From Microcoleus sp. FACHB-61 (lineage in GTDB: Bacteria > Cyanobacteriota > Cyanobacteriia > Cyanobacteriales > Microcoleaceae), in assembly GCA_014695295.1 (NCBI GenBank), contig JACJNY010000074.1:45235-109234 (forward strand): a stretch of 64,000 bases of DNA, given 5' to 3'. Positions 47,160-56,705 of the stretch are shown piece by piece (the first letter of the stretch is position 1; every line of letters starts with the position of its first letter). The notes under the pieces are model-generated. The model made no database searches. It had not been told where the DNA came from and saw only the letters and a list, made by a program, of their open reading frames with translations. Position numbers and translations under genes: made by a program.

Positions 47160-47597
47160 TACAGCGCTGCTTTCAGGAATTGTGAATTTACCCGGTTGTT
47201 GGTTCGCGGTGGGTGGCGGTGCGGTTGGAGATGTATCGTTTGGTTCTACAGATTAATCACCGCGCCTCCACCCACCCGAAAATAAGTTCTACGGGTAGGG
47301 GCACAGCAACAATTAATGCCGATCGATTCCCGGTTCCTCATACTATTGGACATTAAAGAATTAAAGAATTGAAGGATTGGGAATAACTGGTTCTGTATCG
47401 GTTTCGAGCATCGGCCTACAGTTGCATTCTTTGTTTAAACTGGTATCACAATCTATAATTGAGTATAAATATCTAAAACTGCTAAAACAGCAAAAAGCAA
47501 GCTGAACGTTTGCAAATTCGATTCAATTGCTCGCCCGCGAGAACTCACACAATATAATAGAAGATAGATTTTTTTTAGTATAGGCGAGATTCCTACC
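47160..47597. other. 438-bp intergenic region, no gene seen
   Basis: Contains an inverted repeat whose arms read GGTTCGCGGTGGGTGGCGG (47200) and CCGCGCCTCCACCCACCCG (47260), a TTAAAGAATTAAAGAATTGAAG tandem near 47350-47372 (written in part), and an AT-rich stretch TAGATTTTTTTTAGTATAGG just before the next gene that may hold its promoter and weak ribosome site. Confidence 0.6.
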
Positions 47598-49223
47598 TTG
47601 ACTACTCCGATTCCTCAAAACTTTGTGCAAACGATCGCCAAACAGCGTGGCGTCACAGATGCCGAGTTAGAAACTGTGTTTATGGCTCTCGACGGTCAAT
47701 CTACGGCTACGATCGCAACCAAGCTTGGCATTAGCGACATCGCCGTTCGCAAAAGACTCGGCGAAGTTTACAAAAAGTTTCAGATCGGGGGGAACGGCCC
47801 TGGAAAGCTGTCGGAATTGAGGCATCAGTTGCTGTTTTCATACCACACTGAGCAGGGAACGAAAGATTTTAATCCCCGAGGTAAAGGATCTCTATTGAAG
47901 ATGACGATCGGGCACCGACAGGAAGATTGGGGCCAAGCACCGGATGTTTCGGTTTTTTACGGACGCACTGAAGAATTAACTACTTTAAAGCAGTGGATAG
48001 TATCAGATAATTGTCGGCTGGTAGCGCTGCTGGGTTTGGCTGGTAGTGGCAAAACAACTCTGTCGGTGCAGTTGGCAAAACAGGTACAGAATGAGTTTGA
48101 TTTTGTGATTTGGCGATCGCTGCGATCGGCACCAGCACCATCCGACTTCCTAACTAACTTAATTGAACTTTTTTCTAACTCACAAAAGTCCGATCTGCCG
48201 ATCGACCTCAACGGGAAAATTTCGCGCCTGGTCGAGGAGCTGCGGAAGCACCGCTGTCTGGTAATTTTAGACGATTTTGAAGCGGTTCTCAGACCCGAAG
48301 AATTAGCGGGACACTACCGCGAAGGCTACGAAGGATATCGAGATTTAATTGTGCGGCTTTGTGAGGTCAATCACAATAGCTGTTTAGTGCTAGTTAGCTC
48401 AGAAGAACCTACGGAACAGGCTTTGCTGGCGGGAGAAAAAGTGCGGTCTTTAAAACCTGCTATTTCCGAGGAAATTGCGCGGGAGATTTTCCAAGAAAAA
48501 GGTTTATCTGCTCAAGAGCGAGAGTGGGAAATCTTGTTATCCAGGTACGGAGGCAATCTGTTAGCGCTGAAGATTGTGGCGATAACGATTCACGAATTTT
48601 TCGAGGGGAACGTTTTAAAGTTTTTGGAAGCAACGGCGTTATTTATTGAAGAACATATCAGCAATTTGCTCGCCCAGCAGTTCGATCGAATGTCGAGTTC
48701 TGAACAAGAGATTGCCTACTGGATTGCTATTGCTCAAAGCCCGGTTTCCCTGGCCACCTTGCGAGAGCAGATGTTGGTCAATTCATCGCTTTCGGATTTG
48801 CTGAAAAATCTCGATTCTCTGGGTCGTCGCTCGCTGATTGAAAAAATAAATGATGGCACAGAAACTGTTTTTATGCTTCAGCCTTTGATCGTGCAATATG
48901 TGAGCGAGAGATTAGTGGAGCAGATTCGAGCGGAGGTTTTGGAGACAGTTAAGACGCAAGGAAGAGAAAGAATGCGACTGTTGAAAACTCACAGCTTGAG
49001 CATCAGTATTGCTAACGGAAAAGGGGGTAAAGAGGAGCGAAGCCGCTCTATTTTAGAATTAGTTAAAAATCGGCTGCAAGTTTTGTTTGCAAAAACTACA
49101 GGCTGTGAAGAACCGCTAAATATCCTGACCAAAGTTGCCTCCGATCTGGAGGATAAATCGATTCTTGATGTGGGATATGCTAGGGAAAATCTGGCGCAGA
49201 TTATTGCAGAAATTCACTGCTAA
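47598..49223 (+). CDS. STAND ATPase with N-terminal HTH (NB-ARC/NACHT-like)
   Basis: A 541-residue cytoplasmic protein. Residues 20-62 form a LuxR/Sigma70-r4-like helix-turn-helix (GQSTATIATKLGISDIAVRKR). The ATPase part has Walker A ALLGLAGSGKTTLSVQL (Gly146-Thr153), RNBS-A-like FVIWRSLRSAP, Walker B CLVILDDFEAVL and a GLPLAL-type segment YGGNLLALKIVAITI, the NB-ARC/STAND arrangement. Similar cyanobacterial proteins usually go on into WD40 or TPR repeats after residue 450; here the C-terminus is a 90-residue helical tail only. Such proteins are signal switches and some are antiphage sensors; the role here is open. Start is a TTG in the frame CCTTGACTACTCC with a weak ribosome site. Confidence 0.85.
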   Translation: MTTPIPQNFVQTIAKQRGVTDAELETVFMALDGQSTATIATKLGISDIAVRKRLGEVYKKFQIGGNGPGKLSELRHQLLFSYHTEQGTKDFNPRGKGSLLKMTIGHRQEDWGQAPDVSVFYGRTEELTTLKQWIVSDNCRLVALLGLAGSGKTTLSVQLAKQVQNEFDFVIWRSLRSAPAPSDFLTNLIELFSNSQKSDLPIDLNGKISRLVEELRKHRCLVILDDFEAVLRPEELAGHYREGYEGYRDLIVRLCEVNHNSCLVLVSSEEPTEQALLAGEKVRSLKPAISEEIAREIFQEKGLSAQEREWEILLSRYGGNLLALKIVAITIHEFFEGNVLKFLEATALFIEEHISNLLAQQFDRMSSSEQEIAYWIAIAQSPVSLATLREQMLVNSSLSDLLKNLDSLGRRSLIEKINDGTETVFMLQPLIVQYVSERLVEQIRAEVLETVKTQGRERMRLLKTHSLSISIANGKGGKEERSRSILELVKNRLQVLFAKTTGCEEPLNILTKVASDLEDKSILDVGYARENLAQIIAEIHC

Positions 49224-49291
49224 CAAAAAAGCGATCGCCCCATTCACAAAAGCGATCGCCCGATTTTCAACACAAACAGAATTCGAGAAAA

Positions 49292-51022
49292 TTATTTGAC
49301 AAGGCCAAAAACCGATGCAGATTCAGAGCCTGTAATTTTATCCAAAGCAGGCGCTTTTTGAGCTTGGGCAATTTTGGGAACCAAAAATCCCTTCGCATAA
49401 ATCTCAGGATTGTCTTGAGCGATTTGGATGTAAGATTGGCGGACTTCTGCGTTCACCGCCACAGTCTTCGCGTCGTAGACTTGCATCGCCATGTTGGGAT
49501 AAAAACCAATGCCGACAATCGGTATCAAAAAGCAAAATGCGATCGCCACTTCCCGAGGTTTAGCATCAATAAACGGTGCATCACCCGGCAAAACGCAACT
49601 ATTACCAAAACAAACCGCTTCATCCAGATTGTTTCTCTGATTCTGCAAATTTAGATCTTCAAGGTCGCAAGCCGCTAGTGTCCCACAGTTGTAAAATAAC
49701 TGCCGCAGCATCGAGAGCAAATAAATCGGCGTCAAAATCAGTCCCACTGCCGCCAGGAACACTGTCACCGCGCGGAAAGAACTGCTGTACATATCGCTAG
49801 TTGCCACGCCCACAAACACTGAGAGTTCGCTAGCAAAACCGCTCATGCCGGGGAGTGCCAAAGATGCCATCGCGCCTGCGGTAAACAACGCAAACACTTT
49901 CGGCATGACTTTCCCAATCTCGCCCATCTCGTCCATGATCATTGTATGGGTGCGATCGTAAGTAACGCCAGCCAGGAAAAACAATACTGAGGCGATTAAA
50001 CCGTGGGAAATCATTTGCAACAGCGCCCCGTTGATTCCCAAATCCGTGAAGGAAGCAATACCCAACAACACGAATCCCATGTGAGAAATCGACGAATTCG
50101 CTAAGCGGCGCTTCATGTTCGTTTGGCCGAAGGAATTCAGCGCGCCGTAGATAATATTGACCACGCCGAGCACCGCCATAATCGGTGCAAAGTAAACGTG
50201 TGCTTTGGGAAGAAGTTCTAAATTCAGGCGAATCAGTCCGTATCCGCCCATTTTCAGCAATACGCCGGCCAGAATCATCGATACCGGAGAAGATGCTTCG
50301 CCGTGGGCGTCAGGTAGCCATGTGTGGAAGGGGAAAATCGCCAGTTTCACGCCGAAGGCAATTAACAATCCCGCATAAAGCAGTAATTCTAAACCTAGGG
50401 GGTAGTCCTTCAAGCCAAGTTCTACCATGTCGAAGGTGGGGGTTCCTCCGCCGTAGAATGCCATTGCTAAGGCAGCTATCAAAATAAAGATGGAAGCGCC
50501 CGCTGTGTAAATCAAGAATTTGGTAGCTGCGTAGCGACGGTTTTGTCCGCCCCAAATCGAGATTAGCAGGTACACCGGAATTAGTTCTAGTTCCCAGACA
50601 ATGAACAGCAGCATGATGTCTTGGGCGACGAACACTCCTATTTGTGCGGAGTACATCACCAGCATCAGGAAGTAGAAGAGTTTCGGCTTGCGATCGACCT
50701 CCCAAGCTGCAAAGATTGATAGCGTCGTCACCAATCCCGCCAACAGCACCAATGGGACAGAGAGCCCGTCAACGGAAACAGACCAGTTGAGGCCTAAAGA
50801 AGGTATCCAGGGATATTGCTCGACGATTTGGAAAGTAGAGATGCTTGGATCGTAATGAGTCCAAAACACCCAGCACATTAATACAAAATCTGCAATACCT
50901 ACGCCTAGGGCATACCAGCGCACGGTTTTGCCGCCTGTATCGGGCAGAAAAGGGATGGCGAGGGAAGCTAGGAGGGGTAGGATGACAATTGCGGTCAGCC
51001 AAGGAAATTGATCCGCTATCAT
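49292..51022 (-). CDS. ndhD: NAD(P)H-quinone oxidoreductase subunit 4 (NdhD)
   Basis: A 576-residue proton-pumping subunit of the cyanobacterial NDH-1 complex, in the thylakoid membrane, with about 14 membrane helices. Signature segments: [60 protein letters not shown]. The Glu of WELELIP and the Lys of GVKLAIFP are the family's proton-path residues. A Cys-rich loop (about residues 450-490, with [14 protein letters not shown] and [14 protein letters not shown]) and a hydrophilic C-terminal tail after the last helix are seen in one type of NdhD in filamentous cyanobacteria. The gene stands alone; NdhD1 and other ndh genes are not in the window, so the NDH-1 form it belongs to cannot be settled here. 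Confidence 0.95.
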   Translation of the reverse strand: MIADQFPWLTAIVILPLLASLAIPFLPDTGGKTVRWYALGVGIADFVLMCWVFWTHYDPSISTFQIVEQYPWIPSLGLNWSVSVDGLSVPLVLLAGLVTTLSIFAAWEVDRKPKLFYFLMLVMYSAQIGVFVAQDIMLLFIVWELELIPVYLLISIWGGQNRRYAATKFLIYTAGASIFILIAALAMAFYGGGTPTFDMVELGLKDYPLGLELLLYAGLLIAFGVKLAIFPFHTWLPDAHGEASSPVSMILAGVLLKMGGYGLIRLNLELLPKAHVYFAPIMAVLGVVNIIYGALNSFGQTNMKRRLANSSISHMGFVLLGIASFTDLGINGALLQMISHGLIASVLFFLAGVTYDRTHTMIMDEMGEIGKVMPKVFALFTAGAMASLALPGMSGFASELSVFVGVATSDMYSSSFRAVTVFLAAVGLILTPIYLLSMLRQLFYNCGTLAACDLEDLNLQNQRNNLDEAVCFGNSCVLPGDAPFIDAKPREVAIAFCFLIPIVGIGFYPNMAMQVYDAKTVAVNAEVRQSYIQIAQDNPEIYAKGFLVPKIAQAQKAPALDKITGSESASVFGLVK

Positions 51023-51263
51023 GATAGTGAGAAAAAATACTTAGTTGGAAGTTACCAAGATTATAATACTAAATTTAATCAAAAATTAAGATTTGTAAAT
51101 TAATCTTTTTTTTACCGATATGCGGAGTACATCAGCTACACACAATTTGCTGCAAAAGTCAAGAATTTTTTCAGTTATTTAGTCATTAATTGCTGGTTAG
51201 TGGTTGACAATTACCGATGACCGCTTACCCTGTTGTCATGCAGTGGCCAACTGTGGTAAACAT

Positions 51264-52193
51264 TCAGATCGATCGAGATAAAGTCAAGAGTTGTTCGGCG
51301 AAAGATGCAATTAAAGTACGATACGCCAATTGCGATCGCCATTTTTCCGGTATTCCCCCCTCTCCGTAAAAAGCCCCCGCCAACTGTCCGTAAACCGCAC
51401 CAGTTGTATCCGCGTCGTCGCCCAAATTTACAGCCAACAAACAGCCTTCGGCAAAAGAAGAACTGTTGTAAAACGCCCAAAGTGCCGCCTCCAAAGACTT
51501 GACAACATAACCAGTACCTTTAATTTCAGGAGGTTGTCGCCGCTTAAAAGAACCCGCCGCAATCTCATCAATCTCTGCTACCAGCGGATTTGCTGCCCAA
51601 TATCCAGAAATCGGACAATATCTTTCCGAAAGCAACACATCTTTAGCAACTTTATTCACAGCCCCCGCAATTAAAGCACCCAAATAACGGCAAGCATCCA
51701 CACAAGTAGCAGCACCGTGAGTAGTTCGAGAACTTTCTCCAGATTTTTCTATTACTTCTAAAGGATTTTTAGCATAAAACAAAGGCACGGGAGCCAAACG
51801 CATAATCGAACCGTTTCCAGCAGTCCCAGCATCGGTAGAACCACAGTAAGGTTTTCTGGTATCTTCAAATTTCCAAAGTGCTTGTTGAACCGTATTGCCA
51901 ATATCAAAACATTCACCAGTGCTGCTCAAATGTCCGTCTCGCCACCACCGCAAATAAGTTTCTAATTGATGGACTGGATCGAAACCTTGTTTCTCAATCA
52001 AACTTTGGGCCAAACAAAGTGCCATCGAAGTATCGTCCGTCCACTCGCCCGGTTGCAGTCGAAATGGGCCGCCGCCCACCATATCGTTAATAGGCGCAAA
52101 GGTTCCGGGGCGATGGAACTCTAAAGTTGTTCCGAGAGCATCGCCAACTGCTAAACCGAGAAGACTGCCACAATAACGTTCTATTTGTTGCAT
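51264..52193 (-). CDS. ADP-ribosylglycohydrolase family protein
   Basis: A 309-residue DraG/ARH-family enzyme that removes ADP-ribose from proteins or small molecules. The metal ligands are visible in [32 protein letters not shown] (the TDD motif) and [19 protein letters not shown] (the GDDADT motif). [12 protein letters not shown] is the adenosine-side loop. No membrane or signal sequence. In nitrogen fixers DraG acts on nitrogenase reductase, but no nif or draT gene is near; in this context the target is unknown. It is 241 bp from ndhD on the same strand. Confidence 0.94.
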   Translation of the reverse strand: MQQIERYCGSLLGLAVGDALGTTLEFHRPGTFAPINDMVGGGPFRLQPGEWTDDTSMALCLAQSLIEKQGFDPVHQLETYLRWWRDGHLSSTGECFDIGNTVQQALWKFEDTRKPYCGSTDAGTAGNGSIMRLAPVPLFYAKNPLEVIEKSGESSRTTHGAATCVDACRYLGALIAGAVNKVAKDVLLSERYCPISGYWAANPLVAEIDEIAAGSFKRRQPPEIKGTGYVVKSLEAALWAFYNSSSFAEGCLLAVNLGDDADTTGAVYGQLAGAFYGEGGIPEKWRSQLAYRTLIASFAEQLLTLSRSI

Positions 52194-52324
52194 AACGTAA
52201 TTGAAAATTAATAATTAGTAAGCGCTATTGAGTTCAAAATCATTTCTATCTGCATCCGATCTGCGTGTATAACAATCAATGCCCAACTTGTCAAGTTCTC
52301 TCTTTATCTCTTCTCTTAAATTTC

Positions 52325-52479
52325 TTTCTCTGTGTCAAGAGCGCCCTCTGCGGTTCATTAAAACAAAATATCGTCCACAATCGATACCAAATTTGTGAAC
52401 TTCTCTCATTCTCTCTTCTGATCTCTTAATTCTCTTTCTCTGTGTCAAGAGCGCCCTCTGTGGTTCATTAAAACAAAAT
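52325..52479. repeat. direct repeat of a 45-bp block, spaced 110 bp
   Basis: TTTCTCTGTGTCAAGAGCGC, CCTCTGYGGTTCATTAAAAC and AAAAT occur twice, at 52325-52369 and 52435-52479, with weaker similarity over the whole 110-bp unit (…TTCTCTCTTCTC…CTTAA…). It lies in the 426-bp gap between two divergent genes; no gene is recognised there. Confidence 0.8.
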
Positions 52480-52619
52480 CTTGTTCACAAACGAAATAGA
52501 ATTGCCCTAACGGCCGTTAAAAATAAAAAAACAAGACTTTCCCCCCCAAATGCTGAGGCAAAAGACGACTCAGGCTAATATTGATGTTAACCTGTCCCTA
52601 CCCGATATCAAACTGTCCC

Positions 52620-53423
52620 ATGACACCCGATGCCTCCCCCGGAGCCGCTGCTGCCGCCACTCAATCAACACCCGAAGTCAGCTTAGAGCTGCAAGTCCGA
52701 CTCAAAACCGAAGATGGACAGCTACTGTTGCTACTCCCCCCAGAAACCAATAGCGAACCCGCAACAGCCGCGGCCTCGACTTGGACTGAACTTTGGCAGC
52801 AGCTAAAAGTCAGGCTGAATGCGGGAGAACGCTTTTGGCAGCCAAACGCAGAAGTACAATTGATGGGGAACGATCGACTTTTAGATATCCGCCAACTGCA
52901 AGAGATCGCTGATGCCCTCTCCGAAGTGGAACTGCAACTCAAACGAGTCCACACCAGTCGCCGCCAAACCGCCGTTGCCGCAGCTACGGCAGGCTATTGT
53001 GTAGAACAACAGCCTCCGGTTTCTTCCCTGAATAAAGCTACTGCCGAAAAACCGCAATCGCTGGCGGAACCTTTATATTTGCAGATGACAGTGCGATCGG
53101 GCGTAGAAATTCGCCATCCAGGCACGATCGTACTTTTGGGAGACGTAAATCCAGGCGGATCAGTCATCGCCGGAGGCGATATCCTAGTTTGGGGCCGTTT
53201 GCGGGGAGTCGTGCACGCCGGTGCTGGTGGCAACACCAAAAGCGTGATTATGACCTTGCAGATGGAACCGATGGTGATTAGGATTGCTAAGTATGTTGCC
53301 AGAGGCCCAGAAACCTCACCCGCTCAGTTTTTCCCGGAAGTCGCCTATGTGACGCCTCAAGGGATTCGGATCGGTAGAGCCTGTGATTTTGACAAATCGC
53401 AGTTAGTCGGGGGTAATGAGTAA
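52620..53423 (+). CDS. minC: septum site-determining protein MinC
   Basis: MinC inhibits FtsZ polymers away from mid-cell. The 267-residue protein starts at ATG 52620 (MTPDASPGAAAAA); further upstream TTG/ATG starts exist at 52581-52584. The N-terminal domain is divergent and Ala/Pro-rich, as in cyanobacteria. The C-terminal beta-helix domain is clear: VRSGVEIRHPGTIVLLGDVN, GGSVIAGGDILVWGRLRGVVHAGAGG and RIAKYVARGPET. The RSGV..RHPG and VIAGGDI.VWG.LRG.VHAG motifs are diagnostic. It is followed by minD with 346 bp of STRR between. Confidence 0.95.
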   Translation: MTPDASPGAAAAATQSTPEVSLELQVRLKTEDGQLLLLLPPETNSEPATAAASTWTELWQQLKVRLNAGERFWQPNAEVQLMGNDRLLDIRQLQEIADALSEVELQLKRVHTSRRQTAVAAATAGYCVEQQPPVSSLNKATAEKPQSLAEPLYLQMTVRSGVEIRHPGTIVLLGDVNPGGSVIAGGDILVWGRLRGVVHAGAGGNTKSVIMTLQMEPMVIRIAKYVARGPETSPAQFFPEVAYVTPQGIRIGRACDFDKSQLVGGNE

Positions 53424-53769
53424 TCGATAATTGGTAATTGTGAATTGGTAATTAGGAATTGGGAATTGGTAATGGGTAATTGTTAATACTATTTCTCTTT
53501 AAGCCTGCACTTAATAATTTTTGCCTGCGCTAAATCAGTCACTAAAGGACGATTTAAAAAATAAGTGCAAATTTATAGAGAATTAGTAGAACAAGAAGAG
53601 TTTTGAGTGTTAAGTTAATTCACTGAATAACAGATTGCTGCCACATTACCAAAGAATAATTGCTAAGTATCAACCAAAAATAAGACAAATTACAAATTAC
53701 CAATTACCAATTACCAGTTAGCGATTACCAATCACCAATCACCAATTCCCAATAAATCTAAATTCGCTT
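53424..53769. repeat. STRR array between minC and minD
   Basis: At 53426-53493 many imperfect AATTGGTA units (for example GGTAATTGTGAATTGGTAAT); at 53687-53757 the complementary orientation (ATTACCAATTACCAATTACC). The two arrays could pair as a long imperfect hairpin. No gene is seen between them. Confidence 0.85.
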
Positions 53770-54576
53770 ATGGCTCGCATTATTGTTGTTACATCAGGCA
53801 AAGGTGGGGTAGGAAAAACCACCTCCACAGCCAATCTCGGGATGGCTTTAGCTAAGCGGGGACGCAACGTTGCCGTAATTGATGCCGATTTCGGTCTCAG
53901 AAATTTAGACTTGCTGCTGGGCTTAGAAAATCGGATTGTTTACACGGCATTAGAAGTTCTCGCAGGAGAGTGCCGGTTAGAGCAAGCTTTGGTGAAAGAC
54001 AAGCGGCAGCCGCGCTTGGTGCTGTTGCCTGCTGCCCAAACTCGGATGAAAGATGCCATCAGCGCCGAGCAGATGAAGCAGCTTGTGGGGATGTTGGGAG
54101 CAAAATACGACTATATTTTGATCGACTCTCCTGCTGGAATTGAACAAGGTTTTCAAAATGCGATCGCCCCGGCCCAAGAAGGCATCATTGTCACCACTCC
54201 AGAAATCGCTGCTGTCCGCGATGCCGATCGAGTCATCGGCCTGCTGGAAGCCAACAACGTCAAGAAAATCAACCTGATCGTCAACCGGATCAGACCCGCA
54301 ATGGTGCTGGCAAATGATATGATGTCGGTGCAAGACGTGCGGGAAATCCTCGCGATTCCGCTGTTAGGGGTCGTTCCCGACGACGAGCGCGTCATCGTTT
54401 CCACCAACCGAGGCGAACCATTAGTATTGTCGGAAACAGCCTCTTTAGCTGGAAGTGCCTTCGACAATATTGCCCGCCGCTTAGAAGGCGAAAAAGTTGA
54501 ATTTCTAGATCTCAATCCCCGTCGGGAAAACTTCTTCACTCGCCTCCGCAAGTTCTTAAACACTAAAATTATGTGA
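53770..54576 (+). CDS. minD: septum site-determining ATPase MinD
   Basis: MinD is a membrane-bound ParA-type ATPase that carries MinC to the membrane and is released by MinE. The 268-residue protein has the deviant Walker A SGKGGVGKTTSTANLG (Lys11 and Lys16), NVAVIDADFGLRNLDLLLGL, the switch II segment YDYILIDSPAGIEQGF, and a C-terminal amphipathic helix NFFTRLRKFLNTKIM used to bind membrane. Length is normal. Order minC-minD-minE is retained, but STRRs separate the genes by 345 and 220 bp, so each may have its own promoter or form one transcript with long spacers. Confidence 0.97.
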   Translation: MARIIVVTSGKGGVGKTTSTANLGMALAKRGRNVAVIDADFGLRNLDLLLGLENRIVYTALEVLAGECRLEQALVKDKRQPRLVLLPAAQTRMKDAISAEQMKQLVGMLGAKYDYILIDSPAGIEQGFQNAIAPAQEGIIVTTPEIAAVRDADRVIGLLEANNVKKINLIVNRIRPAMVLANDMMSVQDVREILAIPLLGVVPDDERVIVSTNRGEPLVLSETASLAGSAFDNIARRLEGEKVEFLDLNPRRENFFTRLRKFLNTKIM

Positions 54577-54720
54577 TGTGCCGCAATATTGGCGATCCGT
54601 CTTAAACAGCAGCCACTGCATCACAGAAACTAGCCGAGATTTTCCTCCAGTGATACCAGTTCCCCAAAAAAATGAAACTGTATGTCAACTCCAAACCCTT
54701 AGGGAATGAGTGATTCCCCA

Positions 54721-54751
54721 ATCGAAAATCGAAAATCGAAAATCGAAAATG
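54721..54751. repeat. (AATCGAA)n STRR between minD and minE
   Basis: Four tandem AATCGAA heptamers within the 220-bp spacer between minD and minE; similar arrays are seen at 15938-15975. Confidence 0.85.
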
Positions 54752-54796
54752 GTATGACCTTTTCTATGCCTAACCCTTGACAAACCCGCCCGACCC

Positions 54797-55171
54797 ATGA
54801 TATACACACTTCTCGAACGACTTTTCCCGCGCACCCCTGACAACAGCCGCGACGAGGTAAAACGTCGCCTCAAACTGGTTCTAGCCCACGATCGTTCAGA
54901 ACTCAGCCCAGAAATGGTTGAGTCGATGCGCCGAGAAATTCTAGAGGTGGTATCTCGCTACGTGGAAATCGATACCACCGGGTCTGAGTTCTCGCTGGAG
55001 AGCGACCAGCGGGCCACAGCACTAATTGCAAATCTCCCGATCCGGCGAGTCAGGCTCGAACATCCACCGGAGAATTTGCCCAAGAATTTGCCCGAGAATC
55101 GGCCCGAGAATCGACCCGAATATGTACCGGAGTATGTAGTCGAAATTCTCCCCGACACTAGAGAGGGATAG
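54797..55171 (+). CDS. minE: cell division topological factor MinE with repeat tail
   Basis: MinE stimulates MinD ATPase and so confines the division inhibitor to the poles. Residues 1-90 are a normal Min[17 protein letters not shown] (membrane-targeting helix), [16 protein letters not shown] (MinD-binding, then the dimer), [20 protein letters not shown] and the final beta strand ([13 protein letters not shown]). The usual family length is about 85-100. The extra 30 residues are a PEN-type tail ([20 protein letters not shown] in part) made from six tandem 12-bp units at 55066-55140. The tail is probably a recent expansion without a fold. Third gene of minCDE. Confidence 0.95.
   Translation: MIYTLLERLFPRTPDNSRDEVKRRLKLVLAHDRSELSPEMVESMRREILEVVSRYVEIDTTGSEFSLESDQRATALIANLPIRRVRLEHPPENLPKNLPENRPENRPEYVPEYVVEILPDTREG
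55066..55140. repeat. 12-bp tandem repeats in minE
   Basis: Six in-frame units of the pattern GAGAATYKGCCC (CCGGAGAATTTG, CCCAAGAATTTG, CCCGAGAATCGG, CCCGAGAATCGA, CCCGAATATGTA, CCGGAGTATGTA) encode the P(E/K)(N/Y)x tail. Confidence 0.9.
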
Positions 55172-55388
55172 GGATTGACATTTTTATTTCAGACAACGAG
55201 TTCGATTCGAGCCGATCGGCATTTAAATTAAACTATCTCTATACAATTAAAATGTCGTGGGGCGGGCACTCTTAGCCGGTTCCAAATATGTGATTAAAAA
55301 GGGGAAAAGCTTGTGATACCTGAAAAGTAATGAAGTTAATCTTCATAACCAATCGCTCTTTCCAGAGGAGCTTGCGTCCCGGACTATC

Positions 55389-56558
55389 TTAATAACTAAT
55401 TGCTCTTTCCAGAGTATCTTGTAACTGAAGTTCTAACGGTCGATCAGAGCGAATTTTCAAACCAGGTAAATCGTGTTTGACTAACATTTTTTCGCCTGTT
55501 TCAGCAGTTGCCAACGGCCAGAGTACCCAGCGGCTGCCAGGGGAAAGAGTGCTTAAACTTGCAGAGTTTTGAGTCAGCCAAATTATCGGCAGTTTCGGCC
55601 GATTATCGATCGCATCTTCCCGACCCTTAACCGCCGCTAAAGTTTCCAAAACTACCCGGTTTCCCGAAACGAGTCCAGTCCCGGCCGTCCAAAGTTTGAC
55701 GTTTAACAGGCGCTTGCTAGCATAGAAGTAAAGAGACGCAGCTACTGTCACGGCTCGTTCAAATTCTTCTGGCTGCCACGCCGCAGCGCTGTCGAGAGCA
55801 ATAATAATTTCTTGACCGCCGGCTGCAACTTCTAACTCTCTCACCCGCAGTTCTCCGTAGCGGGCGCTGGTGCGCCAGTGAATCAGGCGGGTCGGGTCTC
55901 CGTGGCGGTAAGGTCTCAGGTTGCGGGTGAGACCTTCGGTAGCAGCTTGCGACCGGCTGCGATTGTAAAATTGCGGGCTGTCTTCTTGACCGATGCGATC
56001 GATCAAAGGACAAGTGCTCAACGGCAAAACCTGTGGATAGACAACGGCCACTGCTTTGACGGGGCGGCTGCGCCGGCACCAAAACAACCCTAAAGGCGCG
56101 GCAGTCCTCAAGTTTACCTCTTGCCACCGATAGACGCCGCGCTGCCGGACTTCTAGATAGTATGTATCCCTGTATATACTGTTAGGGTCTATGACTTCTA
56201 TCGGGCGGACGATCGGTTGTCCCAATACAAACGGCAAGATGTCTACCACTTGCAACAGAGTCTTAGGTTCGCGGGCGCGATTTTCAATTTCTAGTTCGAC
56301 GGTGATTTGATCGCCCGCACTCACCGGTTCGATCGGGAGGCGACGGACTTCTAAGGAACGGAGCGATTTGCCCGGCAAAACCGCCGCTACTCCCAATAGC
56401 GCCAAACCCCCACCGCTGAGCGCGTACAGCCACCCAGACATTGTATTAGTTGCAGACCCAAAAAAGAAAACCGTCATCCCCGATAGCAGCCAACCCGCGT
56501 AGGCGGGGGCGACAGCGCGATTTTCGAGCCAGTCGGCAATTTTGTGACCGATGTTCAT
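55389..56558 (-). CDS. DUF58-family membrane protein
   Basis: A 389-residue protein with two membrane helices near the N-terminus (PAYAGWLLSGMTVFFFG, LYALSGGGLALLGVAAVL), an immunoglobulin-like middle (VELEIENRAREPKTLLQVVD), and the DUF58 core LRPYRHGDPTRLIHWRTSARYGELRVRELE followed by a vWA-like ending (IIIALDSAAAW). DUF58 proteins with MoxR ATPases act in assembly of membrane or periplasmic complexes. No MoxR gene is adjacent. It is convergent with minE and divergent from the pilT-like gene. Confidence 0.9.
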   Translation of the reverse strand: MNIGHKIADWLENRAVAPAYAGWLLSGMTVFFFGSATNTMSGWLYALSGGGLALLGVAAVLPGKSLRSLEVRRLPIEPVSAGDQITVELEIENRAREPKTLLQVVDILPFVLGQPIVRPIEVIDPNSIYRDTYYLEVRQRGVYRWQEVNLRTAAPLGLFWCRRSRPVKAVAVVYPQVLPLSTCPLIDRIGQEDSPQFYNRSRSQAATEGLTRNLRPYRHGDPTRLIHWRTSARYGELRVRELEVAAGGQEIIIALDSAAAWQPEEFERAVTVAASLYFYASKRLLNVKLWTAGTGLVSGNRVVLETLAAVKGREDAIDNRPKLPIIWLTQNSASLSTLSPGSRWVLWPLATAETGEKMLVKHDLPGLKIRSDRPLELQLQDTLERAISY

Positions 56559-56705
56559 AGGAGTTGAAATTGTTAATTACTCGATCGCCCTATCAAGCCT
56601 AATTGTAAAATATTCTCAGCATTTAGCACCGAATTAGCTGCGAGCCATTAGATTAGAAATCGGGCATTTTTTCGCAATAAATCTACATTGACTGGAAACA
56701 AAAAA

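Noticed and set aside
47190..47290. GGTTCGCGG...CCGCGCC region considered as a tRNA or structured RNA
   Set aside because: No cloverleaf arms or CCA-adjacent stem; it is an inverted intergenic repeat.
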